A DNA stretch of 64,000 nt from assembly GCA_023053575.1 (NCBI GenBank), contig JAKZAP010000092.1, positions 1 to 64,000 of the forward strand, given 5' to 3'. Source of the DNA: Branchinecta lynchi (taxonomy: Eukaryota; Arthropoda; Branchiopoda; Anostraca; Branchinectidae). Below the pieces are notes generated by a model. It was not told the origin of the DNA. It saw only the letters and a program-made list of their open reading frames with translations, and made no database searches. Position numbers and translations under genes: made by a program. Positions 48,251 to 60,849 of the stretch are shown here, piece by piece; positions within the stretch are counted from its first letter, which is position 1; each line of letters opens with the position of its first letter.

Positions 48251-50570
48251 TTTCCCCATAAGGTTGGTTTTCCCACAAGGTTTGTTTTCCCACAAGGTTT
48301 GTTTCCCCACAAGGTTTGTTTCCCCACAAGGTTTGTTTCCCCACAAGGTTTGTTTCCCCACAAGGTTTGTTTTCCCACAAGGATTGTTTTCTCACAAGGT
48401 TTGTTTTCCCACAAGGTTTGTTTCCCCACAAGGTTTGTTTCCCCACAAGGTTTGTTTTCCCACAAGGTTAGTTTTCCCACAAGGTTTGTTTCCCCACAAG
48501 GTTTGTTTCCCCACAAGGTTTGTTTTCCCACAAGGATTGTTTTCTCACAAGGTTTGTTTTCCCACTGTGTTGGTTTTCCCAAGAGGTTCGCTTTCCCGCA
48601 AGGTTCGCTTTCCCGCAAGGTTGGTTTTCCCACAAGGTTTGTTTTCTCACAAGGTTTGTTTTCCCACTAGGTTTGTTTCCCCACAAGGTTTGTTTCTCAC
48701 AAGGTTTGTTTTCCCACAAGGTTTGTTTCCCCACAAGGTGTGTTTCCCCACAAGGTTTGTTTTCCTACAAGGATTGTTTTCTCACAAGGTCTGTTTACCC
48801 ACTGTGTTGGTTTTCCCAAGAGGTTCGCTTTCCCGCAAGGTTCGCTTTCCCGCAAGGTTGGTTTTCCCACAAGGTTTGTTTTCTCACAAGGTTTGTTTTC
48901 CCACTAGGTTTGTTTTCCCACAAGGTTTGTTTTCTCACAAGGTTTGTTTTCCCACAAGGTTTGTTTTCCCACAAGGTTTGTTTTCCCACAAGGTTTGTTT
49001 TGCCACAAGGTTGGTTTTCCAGAAAGGTTTGTTTCCCCACAAGGTTGGTTTTCCCACAAGGTTGGTTTTCCCGCAGGGTTTGTTTTCCCATAAGGTTAGT
49101 TTTCCCGCAAGGTTTGTTTTCCCACAAGGTTAGTTTTCCCACAAGGTTTGTTTCCCCACAAGGTTTGTTTCCCCACAAGGTTTGTTTTCCCACAAGAATT
49201 GTTTTCTCACAAGGTTTGTTTTCCCACTCTGTTGGTTTTCCCAAAAGGTTCGCTTTCCCGCAAGGTTGGTTTTCCCACAAGGTTGGTTTTCCCGCAGGGT
49301 TTGTTTCCCCATAAGGTTGGTTTTCCCACAAGGTTTGTTTTCTCACAAGGTTTGTTTTCCCACTAGGTTGGTTTTCCCACAAGGTTTGTTTACCCACAAG
49401 GTTTGTTTTCCCCCAAGGTTGGTTTTCCCGCAAGGTTGGTTTTCCCATAAGGTTGGTTTTCCCACAAGGTTGGTTTTCCCGCAAGGTTAGTTTTCCCACA
49501 AGGTCTGATTTAACACAATGTTTGTTTTCCCACAAGGTTGGTTTTCCCGAAAGGTTTGTTTCCCCACAAGGTTGGTTTTCCCACAAGGTTGGTTTTCCCG
49601 CAGGGTTTGTTTTCCCACAAGGTTAGTTTTCCCGCAAGGTTTGTTTTCCCACAAGGTTGGTTTTCCCGAAAGGTTTGTTTCCCCACAAGGTTGGTTTTCC
49701 CACAAGGTTGGTTTTCCCGCAGGGTTTGTTTTCCCACAAGGTTAGTTTTCCCGCAAGGTTTGTTTCCCCACAAGGTTTGTTTTCCCACAAGGTTTGTTTT
49801 CCCACTGTGTTGGTTTTCCCAAAAGGTTCGCTTTCCCACAAGGTTGGTTTTCCCACAAGGTTGGTTTTCGCACAAGGTTGGTTTTCCCGCAGGGTTGCTT
49901 TCCCTATAAGGTTGGTTTTCCCACAAGGTTTGTTTTCTCACAAGGTTTGTTTTCCCACTAGGTTGTTTTTCCCACTAGGTTGGTTTTCCCACAAGGTTTG
50001 TTTTCCCACAAGCTTTGTTTTCCCCCAAGGTTGGTTTTCCCGCAGGGTTTGTTTTCCCACAAGGTTAGTTTTCCCGCAAGGTTTGTTTCCCCACAAGGTT
50101 TGTTTTCCCACAAGCTTTGTTTTCCCACTGTGTTGGTTTTCCCAAAAGGTTCGCTTTCCCACAAGGTTGGTTTTCCCACAAGGTTGGTTTTCCCGCAGGG
50201 TTGCTTTCCCCATAAGGTTGGTTTTCCCACAAGGTTTGTTTTCTCACAAGGTTTGTTTTCCCACTAGGTTGTTTTTCCCACTAGGTTGGTTTTCCCACAA
50301 GGTTTGTTTTCCCACAAGCTTTGTTTTCCCCCAAGGTTGTTTTTCCCACTAGGTTTGTTTTCCCACAAGGTTTGTTTTCCCACAAGCTTTGTTTTCCCCC
50401 AAGGTTGGTTTTCCCGCAAGGTTGGTTTACCCACAAGGTTTGTTTTCCCACCGTGTTGGTTTTCCCAAAAGGTTCGCTTTCCCGCAAGGTTGGTTTTCCC
50501 ACAAGGTTTGTTTCCCCACAAGGTTTGTTTTCCCACAAGGTTTGTTTTCCCACAAGGTTTGTTTCCCCAC
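48250..50570 (-). repeat. Further copy of the 43-48 kb module
   Basis: 48468 aligns with 46820 and 48520 with 46872 (offset 1,648 bp). From about 49487 to 50570 it follows 44389-45472 (offset 5,098 bp), including the TTTCGCACAAGG monomer (near 44770 and 49868) and CCCACCGTG (near 45350 and 50448). It is therefore a mosaic of two neighbouring copies. Confidence 0.75.
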
Positions 50571-51869
50571 AAGGTTGGTTTTCCCGCAGGGTTTGTTTTC
50601 CCACAAGGTTAGTTTTCCCGCAAGGTTTGTTTCCCCACAAGGTTTGTTTTCACACAAGGTTTGTTTTCCCACTGTGTTGGTTTTCCCAAAAGGTTCGCTT
50701 TCCCAAAAGGTTGGTTTTCCCACAAGGTTGGTTTTCCCACAAGGTTGGTTTTCCCGCAGGGTTGCTTTCCCCATAAGGTTGGTTTCCCCAAAAGGTTCGC
50801 TTTCCCGCAAGGCTGGTTTTCCCACAAGGTTTGTTTCCCCACAATGTTTGTTTTCTCACAAGGTTTGTTTTCCCACTGTGTTGGTTTTCCCAAAAGGTTC
50901 GCTTTCCCGCAAGGTTGGTTTTCCCACAAGGTTTGTTTCCCCACAAGGTTTGTTTTCCCACAACGTTTGTTTTCCCACAAGGTTGGTTTTCCCGAAAGGT
51001 TTGTTTCCCCACAAGGTTGGTTTTCCCACAAGGTTGGTTTTCCCGCAGGGTTTGTTTTCCCACAAGGTTAGTTTTCCCGCAAGGTTTGTTTCCCCACAAG
51101 GTTTGTTTTCCCACAAGGTTTGTTTTCCCACTGTGTTGGTTTTCCCAAAAGGTTCGCTTTCCCAAAAGGTTGGTTTTCCCACAAGGTTGGTTTTCCCACA
51201 AGGTTGGTTTTCCCGCAGGGTTGCTTTCCCCATAAGGTTGGTTTTCCCAAAAGGTTCGCTATCCCGCAAGGCTGGTTTTCCCACAAGGTTTGTTTCCCCA
51301 CAATGTTTGTTTTCTCACAAGGTTTGTTTTCCCACAAGGTTGGTTTTCCCGAAAGGTTTGTTTCCCCACAAGGTTGGTTTTCCCACAAGGCTGGTTTTCC
51401 CGCAGGGTTTGTTTTCCCACAAGGTTAGTTTTCCCGCAAGGTTTGTTTTCCCACAAGGTTAGTTTTCCCACAAGGTTTGTTTCCCCACAAGGTTTGTTTC
51501 CCCACAAGGTTTGTTTTCCCACAAGGATTGTTTTCTCACAAGGTTTGTTTTCCCACTGTGTTGGTTTTCCCAAGAGGTTCGCTTTCCCGCAAGGTTTGTT
51601 TTCCCACTAGGTTTGTTTCCCCACAAAGTTGGTTTTCCCACAAGGTTTGTTTTCCCGCAGGGTTTGTTTTCCCCCAAGGTTAGTTTCCCCACAAGGTTTG
51701 TTTTGCCACAAGGTTGGTTTTCCAGAAAGGTTTGTTTCCCCACAAGGTTGGTTTTCCCACAAGGTTTGTTTTCCCGCAGGGTTAGTTTTCCCACAAGGTT
51801 TGTTTCCCCACAAGGTTTGTTTCCCCACAAGGTTTGTTTTCTCACAAGGTTTGTTTTCCCACAAGGTTT

Positions 51870-53050
51870 GTTTTCCCACAAGGTTTGTTTTCCCACAAGG
51901 TTTGTTTTGCCACAAGGTTGGTTTTTCCAGAAAGGTTTGTTTCCCCACAAGGTTGGTTTTCCCACAAGGTTTGTTTTCCCGCAGGGTTTGTTTTCCCCCA
52001 AGGTTAGTTTTCCCGCAAGGTTTGTTTTCCCACAAGGTTAGTTTTCCCACAAGGTTTGTTTCCCCACAAGGTTTGTTTCCCCACAAGGTTATGTTTTCCC
52101 ACAAGGATTGTTTTCTCACAAGGTTTGTTTACCCACAAGGTTTGTTTTCCCCCAAGGTTGGTTTTCCCGCAAGGTTGGTTTTCCCATAAGGTTGGTTTTC
52201 CCGCTAGGTTTGTTTCCCCACAAGGTTTGTTTTCCCACAAGGTTTGTTTTCCCCCAAGGTTGGTTTTCCCACTAGGTTTGTTTCCCCACAAGGTTTGTTT
52301 TCTCACAAGGTTTGTTTTCCCACAAGGTTTGTTTTCCCACAAGGTTTGTTTTCCCACAAGGTTTTTTTTCCCACAAGGTTGGTTTTCCCGAAAGGTTTGT
52401 TTCCCCACAAGGTTGGTTTTCCCACAAGGTTGGTTTTCCCGCAGGGTTTGTTTTCCCACAAGGTTCGTTTTCCCGCAAGGTTTGTTTTCCCACAAGGTTA
52501 GTTTTCCCACAAGGTTTGTTTTCCCACAAGGTTTGTTTCCCCACAAGTATTGTTTTCCCACTGTTTTGGTTTTCCCATAAGGTTGTCTTTCCCACAAGGT
52601 TTGTTTTCCCACAAGGTTTGTTTTCCCTCAAGATTTGTTTTTCCTCTAGGTTGGTTTTCCCACAAGGTTGGTTTTCCCACAGCGTTAGTTTTCTCACAAG
52701 GTTGGTTTTCCCACAAGGTTTGTTTCCCCACAAGGTTGGTTTTCCCGCAGGGTTTGTTTTCCCACAAGGTTAGTTTTCCCGCAAGGTTTGTTTCCCCACA
52801 AGGTTTGTTTTCACACAAGGTTTGTTTTCCCACTGTGTTGGTTTTCCCAAAAGGTTCGCTTTCCCAAAAGGTTGGTTTTCCCACAAGGTTGGTTCTCCCA
52901 CAAGGTTGGTTTTCCTGCAGGGTTGCTTTCCCCATAAGGTAGGTTTCCCCAAAAGGTTCGCTTTCCCGCAAGGCTGGTTTTCCCACAAGGTTTGTTTCCC
53001 CACAATGTTTGTTTTCTCACAAGGTTTGTTTTCCCACAAGGTTGGTTTTC
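51870..53050 (-). repeat. 1.2-kb cassette, copy 1 of 4
   Basis: Defined by a string of unusual monomers: CACAAGTATTG, CTGTTTTGG, AAGGTTGTCTTTCCC, CCCTCAAGATTTG, TTTTTCCTCTAGG and CACAGCGTTAG, here at about 52544-52690. The string recurs at +2,533 bp, +3,740 bp and +8,982 bp. This copy has two extra bases (near 51920 and 52090) relative to the one at 60850. Confidence 0.83.
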
Positions 53051-54350
53051 CCACAAGGTTGGTTTTCCCGAAAGGTTTGTTTCCCCACAAGGTTGGTTTT
53101 CCCACAAGGCTGGTTTTCCCGCAGGGTTTGATTTCCCACAAGGTTAGTTTTCCCGCAAGGTTTGTTTTCCCACAAGGTTAGTTTTCCCACAAGGTTTGTT
53201 TCCCCACAAGGTTTGTTTCCCCACAAGGTTTGTTTTCCCACAAGGATTGTTTTCTCACAAGGTTTGTTTTCCCACTGTCTTGGTTTTCCCAAAAGGTTCG
53301 CTTTCCCGCAAGGCTGGTTTTCCCACAAGGTTTGTTTCCCCACAATGTTTGTTTTCCCACTGTGTTGGTTTTCCCAAAAGGTTCGCTTTCCCAAAAGGTT
53401 GGTTTTCCCACAAGGTTGGTTTTCCCACAAGGTTGGTTTTCCCGCAGGGTTGCTTTCCCCATAAGGTTGGTTTCCCCAAAAGGTTCGCTTTCCCGCAAGG
53501 CTGGTTTTCCCACAAGGTTTGTTTCCCCACAATGTTTGTTTTCTCACAAGGTTTGTTTTCCCACTGTGTTGGTTTTCCCAAAAGGTTCGCTTTCCCGCAA
53601 GGTTGGTTTTCCCACAAGGTTTGTTTCTCCACAAGGTTTGTTTTCCCACAAGGTTTGTTTTCCCACAAGGTTGGTTTTTCCGAAAGGTTTGTTTCCCCAC
53701 AAGGTTGGTTTTCCCACAAGGTTGGTTTTCCCGCAGGGTTTGTTTTCCCACAAGGTTAGTTTTCCCGCAAGGTTTGTTTCCCCACAAGGTTTGTTTTCCC
53801 ACAAGGTTTGTTTTCCCACTGTGTTGGTTTTCCCAAAAGGTTCGCTTTCCCAAAAGGTTGGTTTTCCCACAAGGTTGGTTTTCCCACAAGGTTGGTTTTC
53901 CCGCAGGGTTGCTTTCCCCATAAGGTTGGTTTTCCCAAAAGGTTCGCTATCCAGCAAGGCTGGTTTTCCCACAAGGTTTGTTTCCCCACAATGTTTGTTT
54001 TCTCACAAGGTTTGTTTTCCCACAAGGTTGGTTTTCCCGAAAGGTTTATTTCCCCACAAGGTTGGTTTTCCCACAAGGCTGGTTTTCCCGCAGGGTTTGT
54101 TTTCCCACAAGGTTAGTTTTCCCGCAAGGTTTGTTTTCCCACAAGGTTAGTTTTCCCACAAGGTTTGTTTCCCCACAAGGTTTGTTTCCCCACAAGGTTT
54201 GTTTCCCCACAAGGTTTGTTTTCCCACAAGGATTGTTTTCTCACAAGGTTTGTTTTCCCACTGTGTTGGTTTTCCCAAGAGGTTCGCTTTCCCGCAAGGT
54301 TGGTTTTCCCACAAGGTTTGTTTTCTCACAAGGTTTGTTTTCCCACTAGG
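51870..54350 (-). repeat. 2.5-kb duplication, left copy (partner 60850-63332)
   Basis: Aligned at an offset of 8,982 bp at 52272/61254, 53178/62160, 53544/62526 and 53978/62960. A 111-codon frame is the same apart from its end. The intervening 6.5 kb contains the 1,207-bp tandem pair, so the 8,982-bp spacing reflects insertion or amplification between the copies. Confidence 0.8.
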
Positions 54351-54399
54351 TTTGTTACCCCACAAGGTTTGTTTTCTCACAAGGTTTGTTTTCCCACAA

Positions 54400-55580
54400 G
54401 GTTTGTTTTCCCACAAGGTTTGTTTTCCCACAAGGTTTGTTTTGCCACAAGGTTGGTTTTCCAGAAAGGTTTGTTTCCCCACAAGGTTGGTTTTCCCACA
54501 AGGTTTGTTTTCCCGCAGGGTTTTTTTTCCCACAAGGTTAGTTTTCCCGCAAGGTTTGTTTTCCCACAAGGTTAGTTTTCCCACAAGGTTTGTTTCCCCA
54601 CAAGGTTTGTTTCCCCACAAGGTTTGTTTTCCCACAAGGATTGTTTTCTCACAAGGTTTGTTTACCCACAAGGTTTGTTTTCCCCGAAGGTTGGTTTTCC
54701 CGCAAGGTTGGTTTTCCCATAAGGTTGGTTTTCCCGCTAGGTTTGTTTCCCCACAAGGTTTGTTTTCCCACAAGGTTTGTTTTCCCCCAAGGTTGGTTTT
54801 CCCACTAGGTTTGTTTCCCCACAAGGTTTGTTTTCTCACAAGGTTTGTTTTCCCACAAGGTTTGTTTTCCCACAAGGTTTGTTTTCCCACAAGGTTTTTT
54901 TTCCCACAAGGTTGGTTTTCCCGAAAGGTTTGTTTCCCCACAAGGTTGGTTTTCCCACAAGGTTGGTTTTCCCGCAGGGTTTGTTTTCCCACAAGGTTCG
55001 TTTTCCCGCAAGGTTTGTTTTCCCACAAGGTTAGTTTTCCCACAAGGTTTGTTTTCCCACAAGGTTTGTTTCCCCACAAGTATTGTTTTCCCAATGTTTT
55101 GGTTTTCCCATAAGGTTGTCTTTCCCACAAGGTTTGTTTTCCCACAAGGTTTGTTTTCCCTCAAGATTTGTTTTTCCTCTAGGTTGGTTTTCCCACAAGG
55201 TTGGTTTTCCCACAGCGTTAGTTTTCTCACAAGGTTGGTTTTCCCACAAGGTTTGTTTCCCCACAAGGTTGGTTTTCCCGCAGGGTTTGTTTTCCCACAA
55301 GGTTAGTTTTTCCGCAAGGTTTGTTTCCCCACAAGGTTTGTTTTCCCACAAGGTTTGTTTTCCCACTGTGTTGGTTTTCCCAAAAGGTTCGCTTTCCCAA
55401 AAGGTTGGTTTTCCCACAAGGTTGGTTCTCCCACAAGGTTGGTTTTCCCGCAGGGTTGCTTTCCCCATAAGGTAGGTTTCCCCAAAAGGTTCGCTTTCCC
55501 GCAAGGCTGGTTTTCCCACAAGGTTTGTTTCCCCACAATGTTTATTTTCTCACAAGGTTTGTTTTCCCACAAGGTTTGTT
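54400..55580 (-). repeat. 1.2-kb cassette, copy 2 of 4
   Basis: Tandem with copy 3 at an offset of 1,207 bp (71 monomers). A 162-codon frame ending at 55519 is identical in copy 3. Both share CCCAATGTTTTGG where copies 1 and 4 have CCCACTGTTTTGG. Confidence 0.85.
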
Positions 55581-55606
55581 TCCCCACAAGGTTTGTTTCC
55601 CCACAA

Positions 55607-56787
55607 GGTTTGTTTTCCCACAAGGTTTGTTTTCCCACAAGGTTTGTTTTGCCACAAGGTTGGTTTTCCAGAAAGGTTTGTTTCCCCACAAGGTTGGTTT
55701 TCCCACAAGGTTTGTTTTCCCGCAGGGTTTGTTTTCCCACAAGGTTAGTTTTCCCGCAAGGTTTGTTTTCCCACAAGGTTAGTTTTCCCACAAGGTTTGT
55801 TTCCCCACAAGGTTTGTTTCCCCACAAGGTTTGTTTTCCCACAAGGATTGTTTTCTCACAAGGTTTGTTTACCCACAAGGTTTGTTTTCCCCGAAGGTTG
55901 GTTTTCCCGCAAGGTTGGTTTTCCCATAAGGTTGGTTTTCCCGCTAGGTTTGTTTCCCCACAAGGTTTGTTTTCCCACAAGGTTTGTTTTCCCCCAAGGT
56001 TGGTTTTCCCACTAGGTTTGTTTCCCCACAAGGTTTGTTTTCTCACAAGGTTTGTTTTCCCACAAGGTTTGTTTTCCCACAAGGTTTGTTTTCCCACAAG
56101 GTTTTTTTTCCCACAAGGTTGGTTTTCCCGAAAGGTTTGTTTCCCCACAAGGTTGGTTTTCCCACAAGGTTGGTTTTCCCGCAGGGTTTGTTTTCCCACA
56201 AGGTTCGTTTTCCCGCAAGGTTTGTTTTCCCACAAGGTTAGTTTTCCCACAAGGTTTGTTTTCCCACAAGGTTTGTTTCCCCACAAGTATTGTTTTCCCA
56301 ATGTTTTGGTTTTCCCATAAGGTTGTCTTTCCCACAAGGTTTGTTTTCCCACAAGGTTTGTTTTCCCTCAAGATTTGTTTTTCCTCTAGGTTGGTTTTCC
56401 CACAAGGTTGGTTTTCCCACAGCGTTAGTTTTCTCACAAGGTTGGTTTTCCCACAAGGTTTGTTTCCCCACAAGGTTGGTTTTCCCGCAGGGTTTGTTTT
56501 CCCACAAGGTTAGTTTTTCCGCAAGGTTTGTTTCCCCACAAGGTTTGTTTTCCCACAAGGTTTGTTTTCCCACTGTGTTGGTTTTCCCAAAAGGTTCGCT
56601 TTCCCAAAAGGTTGGTTTTCCCACAAGGTTGGTTCTCCCACAAGGTTGGTTTTCCCGCAGGGTTGCTTTCCCCATAAGGTAGGTTTCCCCAAAAGGTTCG
56701 CTTTCCCGCAAGGCTGGTTTTCCCACAAGGTTTGTTTCCCCACAATGTTTGTTTTCTCACAAGGTTTGTTTTCCCACAAGGTTGGTT
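55607..56787 (-). repeat. 1.2-kb cassette, copy 3 of 4
   Basis: Direct tandem partner of copy 2. The pair forms its own branch, since copies 1 and 4 resemble each other more closely. Confidence 0.85.
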
Positions 56788-59700
56788 TTCCCACAAGGTT
56801 TGTTTTCCCGAAAGGTTTGTTTCCCCACAATGTTGGTTTTCCCACAAGGCTGGTTTTCCCGCAGGGTTTGTTTTCCCACAAGGTTAGTTTTCCCGCAAGG
56901 TTTGTTTTCCCACAAGGTTAGTTTTCCCACAAGGTTTGTTTCCCCACAAGGTTTGTTTCCCCACAAGGTTTTTTTTCCCACAAGGATTGTTTTCTCACAA
57001 GGTTTGTTTTCCCACTGTCTTGGTTTTCCCAAAAGGTTCGCTTTCCCGCAAGGCTGGTTTTCCCACAAGGTTTGTTTCCCCACAATGTTTGTTTTCTCAC
57101 AAGGTTTGTTTTCCCACAAGGTTGGTTTTCCCGAAAGGTTTGTTTCCCTACAAGGTTGGTTTTCCCAGAAGGCTGTTTTTCCCGCAGGGTTTGTTTTCCC
57201 ACAAGGTTAGTTTTCCCGCAAGGTTTGTTTTCCCACAAGGTTAGTTTTCCCACAAGGTTTGTTTCCCCACAAGGTTTGTTTCCCCACAAGGTTTGTTTTC
57301 CCACAAGGATTGTTTTCTCACAAGGTTTGTTTTCCCACTGTGTTGGTTTTCCCAAGAGGTTCGCTTTCACGCAAGGTTCGCTTTCCCGCAAGGTTGGTTT
57401 TCCCACAAGGTTTGTTTTCTCACAAGGTATGTTTTCCCACTAGGTTTGTTTCCCCACAAGGTTTGTTTTCTCACAAAGTTTGTTTTCCCACAAGGTTTGT
57501 TTTCCCACAAGGTTTGTTTTCCCACAAGGTTTGTTTTGCCACAAGGTTGGTTTTCCAGAAAGGTTTGTTTCCCCACAAGGTTGGTTTTCCCACAAGGTTT
57601 GTTTTCCCGCAGGGTTTGTTTTCCCACAAGGTTAGTTTTCCCGCAAGGTTTGTTTTCCCACAAGGTTTGTTTTCCCACTGTGTTGGTTTTCCCAAAAGTT
57701 TCGCTTTCCCACAAGGTTGGTTTTCCCACAAGGTTGGTTTTCCCACAAGGTTGGTTTTCCCGCAGGGTTGCTTTCCCCATAAGGTTGGTTTTCCCACAAG
57801 GTTTGTTTTTTCGCAGGGTTTGTTTTCCCACAAGGTTAGTTTTCCCGCAAGGTTTGTTTCCCCACAAGGTTTGTTTCCCCACAAGGTTTGTTTTCCCACA
57901 ATGATTGTTTTCTCACAAGGTTTGTTTTCCCACTGTGTTGGTTTTCCCAAAAGGTTCGCTTTCCCGCAAGGTTGGTTTTCCCCCAAGGTTGGTTTTCCCG
58001 CAGGGTTTGTTTTCCCACAAGGTTAGTTTTCCCGCAAGGTTTGTTTTCCCACAAGGTTTGTTTTCCCACTGTGTTGGTTTTCCCAAAAGGTTCGCTTTCC
58101 CACAAGGTTGGTTTTCCCACAAGGTTGGTTTTCCCACAAGGTTGGTTTTCCCGCAGGGTTGCTTTCCCCATAAGGTTGGTTTTCCCACAAAATTTGTTTT
58201 CCCGCAGGGTTTGTTTTCCCACAAGGTTAGTTTTCCCGCAAGGTTTGTTTCCCCACAAGGTTTGTTTCCCCACAAGGTTTGTTTTCCCACAATGATTGTT
58301 TTCTCACAAGGTTTGTTTTCCCACTGTGTTGGTTTTCCCAAAAGGTTCGCTTTCCCGCAAGGTTGGTTTTCCCCCAAGGTTGGTTTTCCCGCAGGGTTTG
58401 TTTTCCCACAAGGTTTCCCGCAAGGTTTGTTTTCCCACAAGGTTTGTTTTCCCACTGTGTTGGTTTTCCCAAAAGGTTCGCTTTCCCACAAGGTTGGTTT
58501 TCCCACAAGGTTGGTTTTCCCAGAAGGTTGGTTTTCCCGCAGGGTTGCTTTCCCCATAAGGTTGGTTTTCCCACAAGTTTTGTTTTCCCGCAGGGTTTGT
58601 TTTCCCACAAGGTTAGTTTTCCCGCAAGGTTTGTTTTCCCACAAGGTTAGTTTTCCCACAAGGTTTGTTTCCCCACAAGGTTTGTTTCCCCACAAGGTTT
58701 ATTTTCCCACAAGGATTTTTTTCTCACAAGGTTTGTTTTCCCACTGTGTTGGTTTTCCCAAAAGGTTCGCTTTCCCGCAAGGTTGGTTTTCCCCCAAGGT
58801 TGGTTTTCCCGCAGGGTTTGTTTTCCCACAAGGTTAGTTTTCCCGCAAGGTTTGTTTCCCCACAAGGTTTGTTTTCCCACAAGGTTTGTTTTCCCACTGT
58901 GTTGGTTTTCCCAAAAGGTTCGTTTTCCCACAAGGTTGGTTTTCCCACAAGGTTGGTTTTCCCACAAGGCTAGTTTTCCCACAAGGTTTGTTTCTTCACA
59001 AGGTTTGTTTCCCCACAAGGTTTGTTTTCCCACAAGGATTGTTTTCTCACAAGGTTTGTTTTCCTACTGTGTTGGTTTTCCCAAAAGGTTCGCTTTCCCG
59101 CAAGGTTTGTTTTCCCACAAGGTTAGTTTTCCCACAAGGTTTGTTTCCCCACAAGGTTTGTTTCCCCACAAGGTTTGTTTTCCCACAAGTATTGTTTTCT
59201 CACAAGGTTTGTTTTCCCACTGTGTTGGTTTTCCCAAAAGGTTCGCTTTCCCGCAAGGTTGGTTTTCCCACAAGGTTGGTTTTCCCGCAGGGTTTGTTTC
59301 CCCATAAGGTTGGTTTTCTCACATTGTTTTCCCACAATGTTTGTTTTCCCACAAGGTTTGTTTTCCCACAAGGTTCGTTTTCCCGCAGGGTTTGTTTTCC
59401 CACAAGGTTAGTTTTCCCGAAAGGTTTGTTTCCCCACAAGGTTGGTTTTCCCGCAGGGTTTGTTTTCCCACAAGGTTAGTTTCCCCGCAAGGTTTGTTTC
59501 CCCCCAAGGTTTGTTTTCCCACAAGGATTGTTTTCTCACAAGGTTTGTTTTCCCACTAGGTTTGTTTCCCCACAAGGTTTGTTTTCCCACATGGTTTCTT
59601 TTCCCCCAAGGTTGGTTTTCCCGCAAGGTTGGTTTTCCCACAAGGTTTTTTTCCCACTGTGTTGGTTTTCCCAAAAGGTTCGCTTTCCCGCAAGGTTGGT

Positions 59701-60849
59701 TTTCCCACAAGGTTGGTTTTCCCGCAGGGTTTGTTTCCCCATAAGGTTGGTTTTCCCACAAGGTTTGTTTTCTCACAAGGTTTGTTTTCCCACAAGGTTT
59801 GTTTTCCCACAAGGTTTGTTTTCCCACAAGGTTCGTTTTCCCGCAGGGTTTGTTTTCCCACAAGGTTAGTTTTCCCGAAAGGTTTGTTTCCCCACAAGGT
59901 TGGTTTTCCCACAAGGTTGGTTTTCCCGCAGGGTTTGTTTTCCCACAAGCTTTGTTTTCCCCCAAGGTTGGTTTTCCCGCAAGGTTGGTTTTCCCACAAG
60001 GTTTTTTTCCCACTGTGTTGGTTTTCCCAAAAGGTTCGCTTTCCCGCAAGGTTGGTTTTCCCACAAGGTTTGTTTCCCCACAAGGTTTGTTTTCCCATAA
60101 GGTTTGTTTTCCCACAAGGTTTGTTTTCCCACAAGGTTTGTTTTCCCACAAGGTTTGTTTTCCCACAAGGTTGGTTTTCCCGCAAGGTTGGTTTTCCCAC
60201 AAGGTTTGTGTTCCCACTGTGTTGGTTTTCCCAAAAGGTTCGCTTTCCCACAAGGTTGGTTTTCCCACAAGGTTGGTTTTCCCGCAGGGTTGCTTTCCCC
60301 ATGAGGTTTGTTTTCCCACAAGGTTTATTTTCCCACAAGGTTTGTTTTCCCACAAGGTTTGTTTTCCCGAAAGGTTTGTTTTCCCACAAGGTTGGTTTTC
60401 CCACAAGGTTGGTTTTCCCGCAGGGTTTGTTTTCCCACAAGGTTAGTTTTCCCGCAAGGTTTGTTTTCCCACAAGGTTAGTTTTCCCACAAGGTTTGTTT
60501 CCCCACAAGGTTTATTTCCCCACAAGGTTTGTTTTCCCACAAGGTTTGTTTTCCCACAAGGGTTGTTTTCTCACAAGGTTTGTTTTCCCACTAGGTTTGT
60601 TTCCCCACAAGGTATGTTTTCCCACAAGGTTTGTTTTCCCCAAAGGTTGGTTTTCCCGCATGGTTGGTTTTCCCACAAGGTTTGTTTTCCCACTGTGTTG
60701 GTTTTCCCAAGAGGTTCGCTTTCCCGCAAGGTTCGCTTTCCCGCAAGGTTGGTTTTCCCACAACGTTTGTTTTCTCACAAGGTTTGTTTTCCCACTAGGT
60801 TTGTTTCCCCACAAGGTTTGTTTTCTCACAAGGTTTGTTTTCCCACAAG

